Assembly: GCA_965249175.1 (NCBI GenBank)
Contig: OZ252227.1
Location: 4,464,001 to 4,528,000 of the forward strand
Source: CAZYFH01 sp965249175
GTDB taxonomy: Bacteria; Acidobacteriota; Vicinamibacteria; Vicinamibacterales; UBA8438
Direction of reading: 5' to 3'
Length of the DNA stretch: 64,000 nucleotides
The stretch's first letter is position 1, and each line of letters opens with the position of its first letter. Both the position numbers and the translations under genes were made by a program. Below are positions 1-6,872 of this stretch, piece after piece. The notes below the pieces were generated by a model. It had not been told where the DNA came from, did no database searches, and saw only the letters and a list, made by a program, of their open reading frames with translations.

Positions 1-550
1 CGCGACTCCGGATCGCGCGCCGCGCATCCTGCGGCATGTCTCCGTCGTAGGTATAGACGCCGACGGGCACACCTTCGCCGTCGAGCCGTGCGGCCAGCGA
101 CTCCAGCTCGGCGAGCTGGTCTTGTGCGAGCGCCTTGGTTGGGAACAGATAGAGGGCCCGATGCGACGCATCCTCGAGGACAGCGTTCAGGACAGGCACG
201 TTGTAGCAGAGGGTTTTCCCGGAGGCCGTGGGGGTCACGACAACGACGTGCCGCCCAGCCAGCGCATGGTCGATGGCTTCGGCCTGATGGCTATAGGGAC
301 GCTCGATCCCCCCCGCCGCAAACGCCGCCCGCAGCCGCACGTCAACACTCGGCCCAAAGTGGCCGTACTCGGCGGGGGTCGCCGGCAGGACACGCGATGC
401 TGTAACGGTCGGGTTCCCCGCAACACGGCCGTCACGCGTCGGGTGGGCGCCGGGAGTGATGGTCAGTGCCCGGAGGGCCGCGGCCAGAGCGCGGTCCTTG
501 TGGCGGGCATCATCCAGGCGGTCGGGGGTTGCGGTGTTGGCCATTCCCAT
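1..550 (-). CDS. YprA/MrfA-type DEAD/DEAH helicase, N-terminal part (runs off the window)
   Basis: Only the first 183 codons are present; the reading frame is still open at base 1. An ATG at 550 gives a polar N-terminus, then the Q-motif-like region RPYSHQAEAIDHALAGR (about residues 84-100), Walker A VVTPTASGKT (104-113) and the block LYLFPTKALAQDQ (133-145). This wording, TPTASGKTLCY followed by LFPTKALAQD, is typical of the YprA/Hrq1-like superfamily 2 helicases that carry DUF1998, including B. subtilis MrfA, which acts in mitomycin-lesion repair. The C-terminal half that would prove the subfamily lies outside the window. A second ATG two codons later (544) is an equal start candidate. Confidence 0.85.
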   Translation of the reverse strand, partial: MGMANTATPDRLDDARHKDRALAAALRALTITPGAHPTRDGRVAGNPTVTASRVLPATPAEYGHFGPSVDVRLRAAFAAGGIERPYSHQAEAIDHALAGRHVVVVTPTASGKTLCYNVPVLNAVLEDASHRALYLFPTKALAQDQLAELESLAARLDGEGVPVGVYTYDGDMPQDARRAIRSR

Positions 551-627
551 CGTCGTGTACGCCGGCGGAAATGGTAACAGGCGAACAAATATCGATCAAC
601 AAGCGAATTTAAGACGAACGGTGGATC

Positions 628-646
628 AAGGGGGCGAAGCCCCCTT
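628..646. terminator. G/C-rich hairpin at the end of the SDR gene
   Basis: Perfect 8-bp stem AAGGGGGC / GCCCCCTT with a 3-nt GAA loop. It touches the stop codon of the minus-strand SDR gene (stop at 646-648). No long T-run follows on the minus strand, so it is a terminator-like hairpin rather than a classic intrinsic terminator. Similar hairpins occur at 6191-6207 and 60097-60111. Confidence 0.45.
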
Positions 647-1425
647 TAAATTAATGACCGGCTCTGGCAGCCGTCGACGGTGACGGACGCACCGCTGACC
701 CAGCTCGCGCACGGCGACGCCAAGAACGCGACAACGGCACCAACTTCGTCGGCTCGGCCAAAGCGGCCGAACGGCAGCTGCTGACGCACGAACGCCGCCA
801 TCGCCTCCGGGTCCTCCTGCTGGCGCCTGTGCCATGACCCGCCAGGAAAAGAAATGGAGCCTGGGGCGACGCTGTTGACGCGGATGTTGTCCTGGGCGAG
901 CTCCAACGCCATCGATTTCGCCAGGCTGATTTCCGCCGCCTTGACCGCGTTGTATGTCATGCGCCCACCTGACTCGCGGCCCCAGATGGAGGCGATTATG
1001 AGAATGACACCGCCTCCGCGACGTCGCATATGGGGGACGGCCAGGCGGGACGTCCGGATGGCTGGATACAGCGTCTCATCGAGCGCCGCGTGCCACTCCT
1101 CGTCCGTGGTTTCGACCACGCCGCCGCCGCCCGCCCGCCCGACGTTGTTGACGACGACGTCGAGCCCGTCCAACGCCTCCACCGTCTGCCCCACGACACG
1201 GGCCACATCATCTCCCACCGACAGGTCGGCGCACACGGCCAGTACGCGCTCGGGGGCCGTCACCGCCTCGCGCAGCTCCGCCGCCGCATCCTCGAGGCGT
1301 GCTTTCCCGCGCGCGCAGATGGCCACCTTGCATCCCTCGGCGAGGAGCGCGCGAGCGCTCGCCAGCCCGAGACCACGGCTCGACCCCGTGACGAGTGCCA
1401 CTTTGTCAGTCAGCTGAAGGTCCAT
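646..1425 (-). CDS. SDR-family NAD(P)-dependent oxidoreductase
   Basis: Classical short-chain dehydrogenase/reductase of 259 aa, the usual size. The Rossmann nucleotide-binding motif TGSSRGLG is at residues 13-20, NNVG at 93-96, the catalytic Ser at 146 (in IASIWG), and the YxxxK pair at Tyr158/Lys162. The C-terminal SGASVTVDG block is typical of 3-oxoacyl-ACP-reductase-like SDRs. R39 after the second beta strand suggests NADP(H) preference, which is an inference. The substrate cannot be told from sequence. The gene lies 10 nt after the DUF547 gene on the same strand and may be co-transcribed with it. No Shine-Dalgarno is obvious before the ATG. Confidence 0.9.
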   Translation of the reverse strand: MDLQLTDKVALVTGSSRGLGLASARALLAEGCKVAICARGKARLEDAAAELREAVTAPERVLAVCADLSVGDDVARVVGQTVEALDGLDVVVNNVGRAGGGGVVETTDEEWHAALDETLYPAIRTSRLAVPHMRRRGGGVILIIASIWGRESGGRMTYNAVKAAEISLAKSMALELAQDNIRVNSVAPGSISFPGGSWHRRQQEDPEAMAAFVRQQLPFGRFGRADEVGAVVAFLASPCASWVSGASVTVDGCQSRSLI

Positions 1426-1435
1426 GGTGTCAATG

Positions 1436-2284
1436 CTAGGGTCGTCCGCCCGTCAGATCATTCAGCCGCCAGTCGAAGTCCTGATAGGCAAGCGTGAAGC
1501 GGTTGTCGTCGAGAAACGCGCGCTCGCTCGGAAAGAGCGCGGGCGCGATGACCGCCATGATCGCGCGCTCCAACGGCGTACGGCCGGAGCCCGGCCCGCT
1601 GCCGTCGGCGTAGGCGCCGACGAACTCAGCCTCGCGCCAGCCAAAGATCGGGCTCACTCGCAGCACCGCACCGAGCCGGTCGAGAATGACGCCGCGTGGC
1701 GTCGTCGCGAACTCTTGCACGACCGCGGCGAGCTGCGTCTCGAGCAGCGCTGCTGTAAACGCCTCGCTTCGGAGACGGCCGCCGCCGTCGGCGCCGCGCC
1801 CAAGCGCCAGAAACAGACGCGGATCGTCGAACGACGCCAGCACCGTTGCCTCGAGGGCGTCGAGCGTGAGCTGGCGACCCGCGACGGCATGCTCGGTGAC
1901 ATCGAACGCCCCCGGAATTTGACGAACACTGACCGCGGGATAGGCGTTCGACGTACCGCGGATCGGATAGTGATCGATGACCGTCCGCAAGACGATGGCG
2001 TTGTAGCTGTTCAGCCAGAACGCGATCTGCTGCTCACGCGACCAGCGGTCGAACCCTGCCGGTCGGTCTGTTCGAGAGAGGAGATAGCGGTCGAGAATCG
2101 GTCGGTCGAGCTTGAGCGCGGCGTAGTAGACGAAACCGTCACGGACGTATCGGTCGAGCAGCGCGTCAAGCGGCGCGTCCGGTCCGGCCTGAACCCGGCC
2201 GCTCGGCGCCGCGGCCAACACCGTAACGCATGCCGCGACCAGGGCGGTCAGCGGCAGGGACCGAGTCGGGGTCCCCATCAACAT
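1436..2284 (-). CDS. DUF547 domain secreted protein
   Basis: 282 aa from the ATG at 2284. The N-terminus MLMGTPTRSLPLTALVAACV looks like a Sec signal peptide ending near an Ala-rich stretch. The mature part contains VYYAALKLDRPILDRYL followed by FWLNSYNAIVLRTVIDHYPI, the W/N-x-Y-N-A signature of DUF547. The family's function is unknown; its conserved Asn/Tyr/His residues suggest an enzymatic or binding role. A longer reading frame reaches 2377 but would run into nrdJ, and only the 2284 or 2278 start puts the signal peptide at the N-terminus. It is separated from the nrdJ stop by 8 nt, so it is probably read through from that gene. Confidence 0.8.
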   Translation of the reverse strand: MLMGTPTRSLPLTALVAACVTVLAAAPSGRVQAGPDAPLDALLDRYVRDGFVYYAALKLDRPILDRYLLSRTDRPAGFDRWSREQQIAFWLNSYNAIVLRTVIDHYPIRGTSNAYPAVSVRQIPGAFDVTEHAVAGRQLTLDALEATVLASFDDPRLFLALGRGADGGGRLRSEAFTAALLETQLAAVVQEFATTPRGVILDRLGAVLRVSPIFGWREAEFVGAYADGSGPGSGRTPLERAIMAVIAPALFPSERAFLDDNRFTLAYQDFDWRLNDLTGGRP

Positions 2285-2292
2285 CGAGAATC

Positions 2293-5097
2293 CTACGCGC
2301 AACCGCTCGTGGCGCCGCAATTGACGCACTTGTAGCATGCGCCGCTGCGGATCATGATTGCGCCGCAGGTCGAGCAAGGGGGCGCGTCCTGGTCGTTCTG
2401 AATCGCGAACGGCGCCGCGGTCGTCTCACTCGGCTGTCCGGTGCCGGTCTGACCCACGCCATCCGATCCGGCACCTGACGCGCCAGGGTCCGTCGCGCCA
2501 AGCGTCAATTGCTCCGCCTCTGGCTGCGCCCGGATGTTGACCCCAGCGCGGTACTGCGCTTCGTTCGAGAGGAATTTGGTCGCCATCCACCGAAAGATGT
2601 AATCGACGATGGACTTCGCCAGACGAACGTCCGGATTCTTCGTCAGACCGGACGGCTCGAACCGGACATGGCTGAACTTGTCGACGAGCGCCTGAAGCGG
2701 GACGCCGTATTGCAGCGCGTAAGAGACCGCTTGGGCGAACGCGTCAGCGAACCCCGAGATCGTTGAGCCTTCCTTGGCCATGACCAGAAAGATCTCGCCG
2801 GGCGCCCCGTCCTCGAACAGACCGACGGTGATATACCCCTCGTGGCCGGCGATGTCGAACTTGTGCGTGATCGCCTGCCGCTCATCCGGCAGCCGGCGCC
2901 GCACCGGCCCACCGGGAACCGCGGCCACCGCCTCCGTCACCGCATCGCGAGCGGTGTTCAGGGGCTGGGTCCGCTTGCTGCCATCCCGATAGATCGACAC
3001 CGCCTTCGTCCCGAGGCGCCACGCGTCGACATAGGCCTGCTGAATCTCATCGGGGGTGGCCTCGGTCGGGACGTTGATGGTCTTCGAGATCGCCCCTGAA
3101 ATGAACGGCTGCGTTGCGCCGATCATCTTGATATGCCCCATGTAGTGGATGGAACGTGATCCGTTCGCCGGCTTGAACGCGCAATCGAACACGGCAAGGT
3201 GTCGGGGCTCGATGTGCGGCGCGCCCTCGATCGTCTCGTGGTCGTCGATGTACTCGACGATGGCCTGTACCTGCTCCTCGGAATAGCCAAGCCGAGCGAG
3301 CGCCATGGGCACGGTCTGATTGACGATCTTCATCAGGCCGCCACCCACGAGCTTCTTGTATTTGACGAGCGCGATGTCCGGCTCCACGCCGGTCGTGTCG
3401 CAGTCCATCATGAAACCAATCGTCCCGGTCGGCGCGAGAACCGTGGCCTGAGCGTTTCGAAAGCCATGCGCCTCGCCGAGCTCGACGGCGTCGTCCCACG
3501 CCTCGGTCGCGGCGCCGTACAGGTCCGCGGGCACGTGCGACGCGTCGATGTCCTTCATGGCCGCGCGGTGCTTACGCATGACCCGCAGAAAGGGCTCCTC
3601 GTTCTTTGAATAGCCCCCGAACGGTCCGCCGTGGTCGCGCGCGATCCGGGCCGACTGCGCGTAGGCCTCTCCTGTCATCACGGCCGTGATGGCCGCCGCC
3701 AAGTCCCGGCCTTCGTCGCTGTCGTAGGGCACGCCGCGCGACATCAGCAACGCGCCGAGGTTCGCGTAGCCGAGCCCCAGGGGCCGATAGGCTTGGCTGT
3801 TACGCCCGATGGCGGCCGTAGGATAGCTGGCGTTGTCGACGATGATCTCCTGGGCGGTGATGAGCGTGCGCACCGCCGCGCAGAAGGACATCACGTCGAA
3901 CTCGCCCGACCCGTCCTCCTTGAGGAACCGCATCAGGTTGAGCGACGCAAGATTGCACGCCGAGTCGTCCAGGAACATGTATTCCGAGCACGGATTGGAC
4001 GCGTTGATCCGCGACGTGTTCGGGCAGGTGTGCCAGTCGTTGACCGTGGTGTCGAACTGCATGCCCGGGTCGCCGCAGACATGGGTGGCTTTCGCGATCA
4101 ACTGCATCAGCTCGCGCGCGCGATGCGTGTCCATGACACGACCGTCGGTGACCGACCGGGTCTGCCATTCGTCATCGTCGAGCACGGCGCGCATGAACTC
4201 GTCTGGAACGCGCACGCTATTGTTCGAGTTCTGAAAGAACACCGACGAATACGCTGGCCCCGTAAAGGAGCCGTCGTAGCCGGCGTCGATGAGCGCCCAG
4301 GCCTTCCGTTCTTCATCCACCTTGCAGTTGATGAAGTCGACGACGTCCGGATGGTCCGCGTTGAGAATGACCATCTTCGCAGCGCGACGGGTCTTCCCGC
4401 CGGACTTGATCACGCCGGCAAACGCGTCATACCCCTTCATGAACGACACGGGACCCGAGGCCGTGCCGCCACCGGCTAGCGCTTCGCGCGACGATCGGAT
4501 GGACGACAGGTTCGTGCCGGTACCCGACCCGAACTTGAACAGCATGCCCTCGGTTTTCGCGAGCCCCAGAATCGACTCCATCGTGTCTTCGACGGAGTTG
4601 ATGAAGCACGCCGAGCACTGAGGCGCCTGCTCGAAGCCACAATTGAACCACACCGGGCTGTTGAAGGCGGCCTTTTGATGCAGGAGGAGGTGCTTCAGAT
4701 CGTCGCGAAACGCACTGAGATCCTCTTCGCCGGCGAAATAGCCCTGAGCGCCCGCCCATCCGCCGATCGTGTCAACGACACGGCCGATGAGCTGGCGCAC
4801 GCTGTGCTCACGAGACGGCGTATTGAGCTGGCCGCGGAAGTACTTCGACACCACGATGTTCGTGGCCTGCTGAGACCAGCGCTTCGGCATGTCGACATCG
4901 CGCTGCTCGAAGACCACCTCGCCACGCTCGTTCCCGATCACCGCCGACCGTGTCTCCCACTCGACCTCGTCGAACGGTTCGACCCCGTCGCGACTGAAGA
5001 CGCGTGGGCACTCGAGCCCCGGCGCGCGGGACTTCGATGGACTGGCGGCTGGGTGCGGCTGCTGGGTCTCGGTCTCGTGAGCAGCGGCTCGTGGCAT
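2293..5097 (-). CDS. nrdJ: adenosylcobalamin-dependent ribonucleoside-diphosphate reductase (class II)
   Basis: Makes deoxyribonucleotides from ribonucleotides using a B12 radical. The start at 5097 is preceded by a strong GGAGGTG five bases upstream; an in-frame ATG at 5157 lacks one. This gives 934 aa. Seen motifs: FNSPVWFNCGFEQAPQCSAC, the finger-loop region NPCSEYMFLDDSACNLASLN with the catalytic Cys/Glu, GTIGFMMDCDTTGVEPD, and a Cys-rich tail ending CSTCGAIMIRSGACYKC, CVNCG and CA, the type of zinc/redox tail typical of NrdJ. No nrdA/nrdB genes are nearby. Regulation by NrdR is suggested by two boxes at 5283-5298 and 5315-5330. The DUF547 gene follows after 8 nt. Confidence 0.96.
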   Translation of the reverse strand: MPRAAAHETETQQPHPAASPSKSRAPGLECPRVFSRDGVEPFDEVEWETRSAVIGNERGEVVFEQRDVDMPKRWSQQATNIVVSKYFRGQLNTPSREHSVRQLIGRVVDTIGGWAGAQGYFAGEEDLSAFRDDLKHLLLHQKAAFNSPVWFNCGFEQAPQCSACFINSVEDTMESILGLAKTEGMLFKFGSGTGTNLSSIRSSREALAGGGTASGPVSFMKGYDAFAGVIKSGGKTRRAAKMVILNADHPDVVDFINCKVDEERKAWALIDAGYDGSFTGPAYSSVFFQNSNNSVRVPDEFMRAVLDDDEWQTRSVTDGRVMDTHRARELMQLIAKATHVCGDPGMQFDTTVNDWHTCPNTSRINASNPCSEYMFLDDSACNLASLNLMRFLKEDGSGEFDVMSFCAAVRTLITAQEIIVDNASYPTAAIGRNSQAYRPLGLGYANLGALLMSRGVPYDSDEGRDLAAAITAVMTGEAYAQSARIARDHGGPFGGYSKNEEPFLRVMRKHRAAMKDIDASHVPADLYGAATEAWDDAVELGEAHGFRNAQATVLAPTGTIGFMMDCDTTGVEPDIALVKYKKLVGGGLMKIVNQTVPMALARLGYSEEQVQAIVEYIDDHETIEGAPHIEPRHLAVFDCAFKPANGSRSIHYMGHIKMIGATQPFISGAISKTINVPTEATPDEIQQAYVDAWRLGTKAVSIYRDGSKRTQPLNTARDAVTEAVAAVPGGPVRRRLPDERQAITHKFDIAGHEGYITVGLFEDGAPGEIFLVMAKEGSTISGFADAFAQAVSYALQYGVPLQALVDKFSHVRFEPSGLTKNPDVRLAKSIVDYIFRWMATKFLSNEAQYRAGVNIRAQPEAEQLTLGATDPGASGAGSDGVGQTGTGQPSETTAAPFAIQNDQDAPPCSTCGAIMIRSGACYKCVNCGATSGCA

Positions 5098-5282
5098 CTT
5101 CACCTCCGACACGGCGGCGCCTCGTTCCCGAGGCGATGGTGCAACTTGTGACGACATCCAGCGGAACCCGGCGGCAACTCTCCGACACGTTTCGGCGAGA
5201 AGCTGGGGGATTCTCCGACCGCCGGTGACTCGCTGAGATGGCTATATTGCGACCACCGCCTTGGTGCTGTCAAGATCGAAAG

Positions 5283-5330
5283 CCACCAGATATGGTGTTG
5301 ACCTTTTAGGTCAACCGCAAGATATTGATA
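5283..5330. promoter_or_regulatory. tandem NrdR-like boxes upstream of nrdJ
   Basis: Two 16-bp sites, CCACCAGATATGGTGT (5283-5298) and CCGCAAGATATTGATA (5315-5330), share the AGATAT centre and match the known NrdR box (ACACWATATMTWGTGT-like, read on either strand). Their centres are exactly 32 bp apart, about three helical turns, which is the usual arrangement. Between them is a perfect palindrome GTTGACC-TTTTA-GGTCAAC (5297-5315). On the plus strand TTGACC (5298-5303) and GATATT (5321-5326) with a 17-bp spacer could be a promoter for the CPBP gene. On the minus strand a TTGACA at 5274-5269 could serve nrdJ. Confidence 0.65.
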
Positions 5331-5377
5331 AAACGCTAGTCAGACCGGTAAAAACGCGTGTGTTAGAGTCCCATCGA

Positions 5378-6187
5378 ATGATCGGATCCAGCGAGACACC
5401 CGAGTCGGCGGCCCCGCCGTCGGCTCCAGCACCGTCCCAGACGGACCGGGAGCACTGGAACGGCCGGTTGATCCCGGCGCGGATCGAGGGAAGAGACAGG
5501 GCGGCCGCGCTGTTCGAGGTGGTGCTCTGCTCCGGCTTCCCAACGCAACTGCTGCTCGCCGTCGTGCTCGGCGCCACCGGCCTCACCGCCATCGGCGAGG
5601 CCGGCGGATTGTCCTTTGCCTTCGTCGTGACCTTGACCGTCGTCGACGCGGCGCTTGTGCTCGGCCTGATTGCGTACTTCTTGCGCGCGCACGGCGAGTC
5701 CGTGCGAGAACTGGCCCTGGGCGTACGCGCACCTGGTACCGAGGCCCGGTTGGGACTGTTGCTGATTCCGGTCGCGGTAGTCGCAGCGGTTGCGGGTATG
5801 GCGCTCATTGGATGGCTCGCGCCGTCTCTGCGCAACGTGCCGAACAACCCGCTCGAATCGCTGCTCGACACGCCAGCACGGGCGGCCATGTTCGCGGCCG
5901 TCGCCGTCGCGGCCGGCGGGTTTCGCGAGGAGCTCCAACGCGCCTTCATCCTCCGCCGCTTCGAGCAGCACCTCGGGGGCGGCTGGGTGGGGTTGGCGGT
6001 GTTCAGTGTGGCCTTTGGACTCGGTCATCAGATTCAAGGCTGGGACGCGGCCGTGGTCACCGGGGGGTTAGGCGCCGCGTGGGGTGCGATCTATCTGATC
6101 CGCCGCAGTGCGGTTGCGCCGATCGTGAGCCACGCCGGCTTCAACGCCGCGCAGATCGTGCTCGCGCTCGCTGCCACCGCACCGTAG
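5378..6187 (+). CDS. CPBP-family (Abi/CAAX) intramembrane metalloprotease
   Basis: 269 aa from the ATG at 5378; an upstream in-frame ATG at 5261 would place the NrdR boxes inside the gene and adds unrelated sequence. Several hydrophobic segments are visible: LLLAVVLGATGLTAIG, FAFVVTLTVVDAALVLG, LLLIPVAVVAAVAGMALIG, and two near the end. CPBP motifs: FREELQR (about residue 186), FGLGHQ and SHAGFN, supplying the Glu and His residues expected for catalysis. In the first motif the Arg comes one residue earlier than the usual EExxxR. Family members process prenylated or other membrane proteins, or act in immunity. Substrate unknown. Confidence 0.8.
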   Translation: MIGSSETPESAAPPSAPAPSQTDREHWNGRLIPARIEGRDRAAALFEVVLCSGFPTQLLLAVVLGATGLTAIGEAGGLSFAFVVTLTVVDAALVLGLIAYFLRAHGESVRELALGVRAPGTEARLGLLLIPVAVVAAVAGMALIGWLAPSLRNVPNNPLESLLDTPARAAMFAAVAVAAGGFREELQRAFILRRFEQHLGGGWVGLAVFSVAFGLGHQIQGWDAAVVTGGLGAAWGAIYLIRRSAVAPIVSHAGFNAAQIVLALAATAP

Positions 6188-6190
6188 ATT

Positions 6191-6207
6191 CGGGGGCGCA
6201 GCCCCCG
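6191..6207. terminator. bidirectional hairpin between convergent genes
   Basis: Stem CGGGGGC / GCCCCCG with a GCA loop, 3 nt after the CPBP stop codon and 10 nt before the end of the minus-strand SurA-like gene. Its position between convergent genes fits a shared terminator, although no strong T-run flanks it. Confidence 0.5.
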
Positions 6208-6217
6208 TCTCATGAAG

Positions 6218-6853
6218 TCAAGGAAATCGCACGACCTGCCCGCGGCGCAGCAGACCCTCCACCCAGTCGGCGACCAGCGCCCGGCGACGCTCGTCGACTA
6301 GCTGTCGCCGCAGCGCGCCGCGCGCTTCGTCGAAGGTCAACACTCGCCCGTCCAGGGTGAGCTCTGCGGCGTGCTCTTCGTAGTATTCGCGGACCTGCCG
6401 TTCGGTGAGCTCGCTCACGCCGCCAAAGCGCTCGACCAGATACGCCTCGCGCCGCGCCTCATCGCCGAGTATTTGCCGGAGATCGTCCGTCGCCAACCCG
6501 AGCCGGTCCAACATGGCGGTGAACGCGTCTGGCCCAGACGCGCGCAGGCTGAGCTCGGCAACGTCGCGCTCGATCTGCGCCACCGGCGGCGGCGCCACGC
6601 GGTAGCGGTCGACCTCATCGAGCACAAGGCGCCCCTCGATGAGGCGCTCGAGCGCCACCTGTTCCGCGTCGGCCGCCTTCGGGTCGACGTCGATCAGCCC
6701 CAGCTCGAGAAACGCCCGGATGTCCGACAGCATGATGACGTGACCGGAGACGACAGCAAGGATCCGGTCGAGGCTCTGCGCGGTGGACACCGAAGAGACG
6801 AGCAGCGGTGAGCCCAGCGCGATCACGAGGGGAATCGCCAGGATCCCCGCCAC
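6218..6853 (-). CDS. SurA-like periplasmic chaperone/peptidyl-prolyl isomerase-like protein
   Basis: About 211 aa from a GTG at 6853; an ATG at 6961 is in frame but would overlap the Omp85 gene by 89 nt. A hydrophobic segment VAGILAIPLVIALGSPLLV acts as a signal sequence and is followed by QSLDRILAVVSGHVIMLSDIRAFLELGLID, the start expected of SurA-N-type chaperones. FTAMLDRLGL and SELTERQVREYYEEHAAEL continue the helical chaperone module. No full parvulin domain follows, so the protein is chaperone-like only. Lying directly downstream of tamB and the Omp85 gene, it probably helps outer-membrane protein delivery. The start is the least certain part. Confidence 0.65.
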   Translation of the reverse strand: MAGILAIPLVIALGSPLLVSSVSTAQSLDRILAVVSGHVIMLSDIRAFLELGLIDVDPKAADAEQVALERLIEGRLVLDEVDRYRVAPPPVAQIERDVAELSLRASGPDAFTAMLDRLGLATDDLRQILGDEARREAYLVERFGGVSELTERQVREYYEEHAAELTLDGRVLTFDEARGALRRQLVDERRRALVADWVEGLLRRGQVVRFP

Positions 6854-6872
6854 CCACGTGTGGCGCGCCTTT

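Noticed and set aside
88..683. Several small plus-strand frames near the left edge
   Set aside because: Antisense to the helicase N-terminus, which translates cleanly on the minus strand.
5098..5377. Cobalamin riboswitch upstream of the B12-dependent reductase
   Set aside because: The region was read for a B12-box-like segment; none was recognised. NrdR boxes explain the regulation better.
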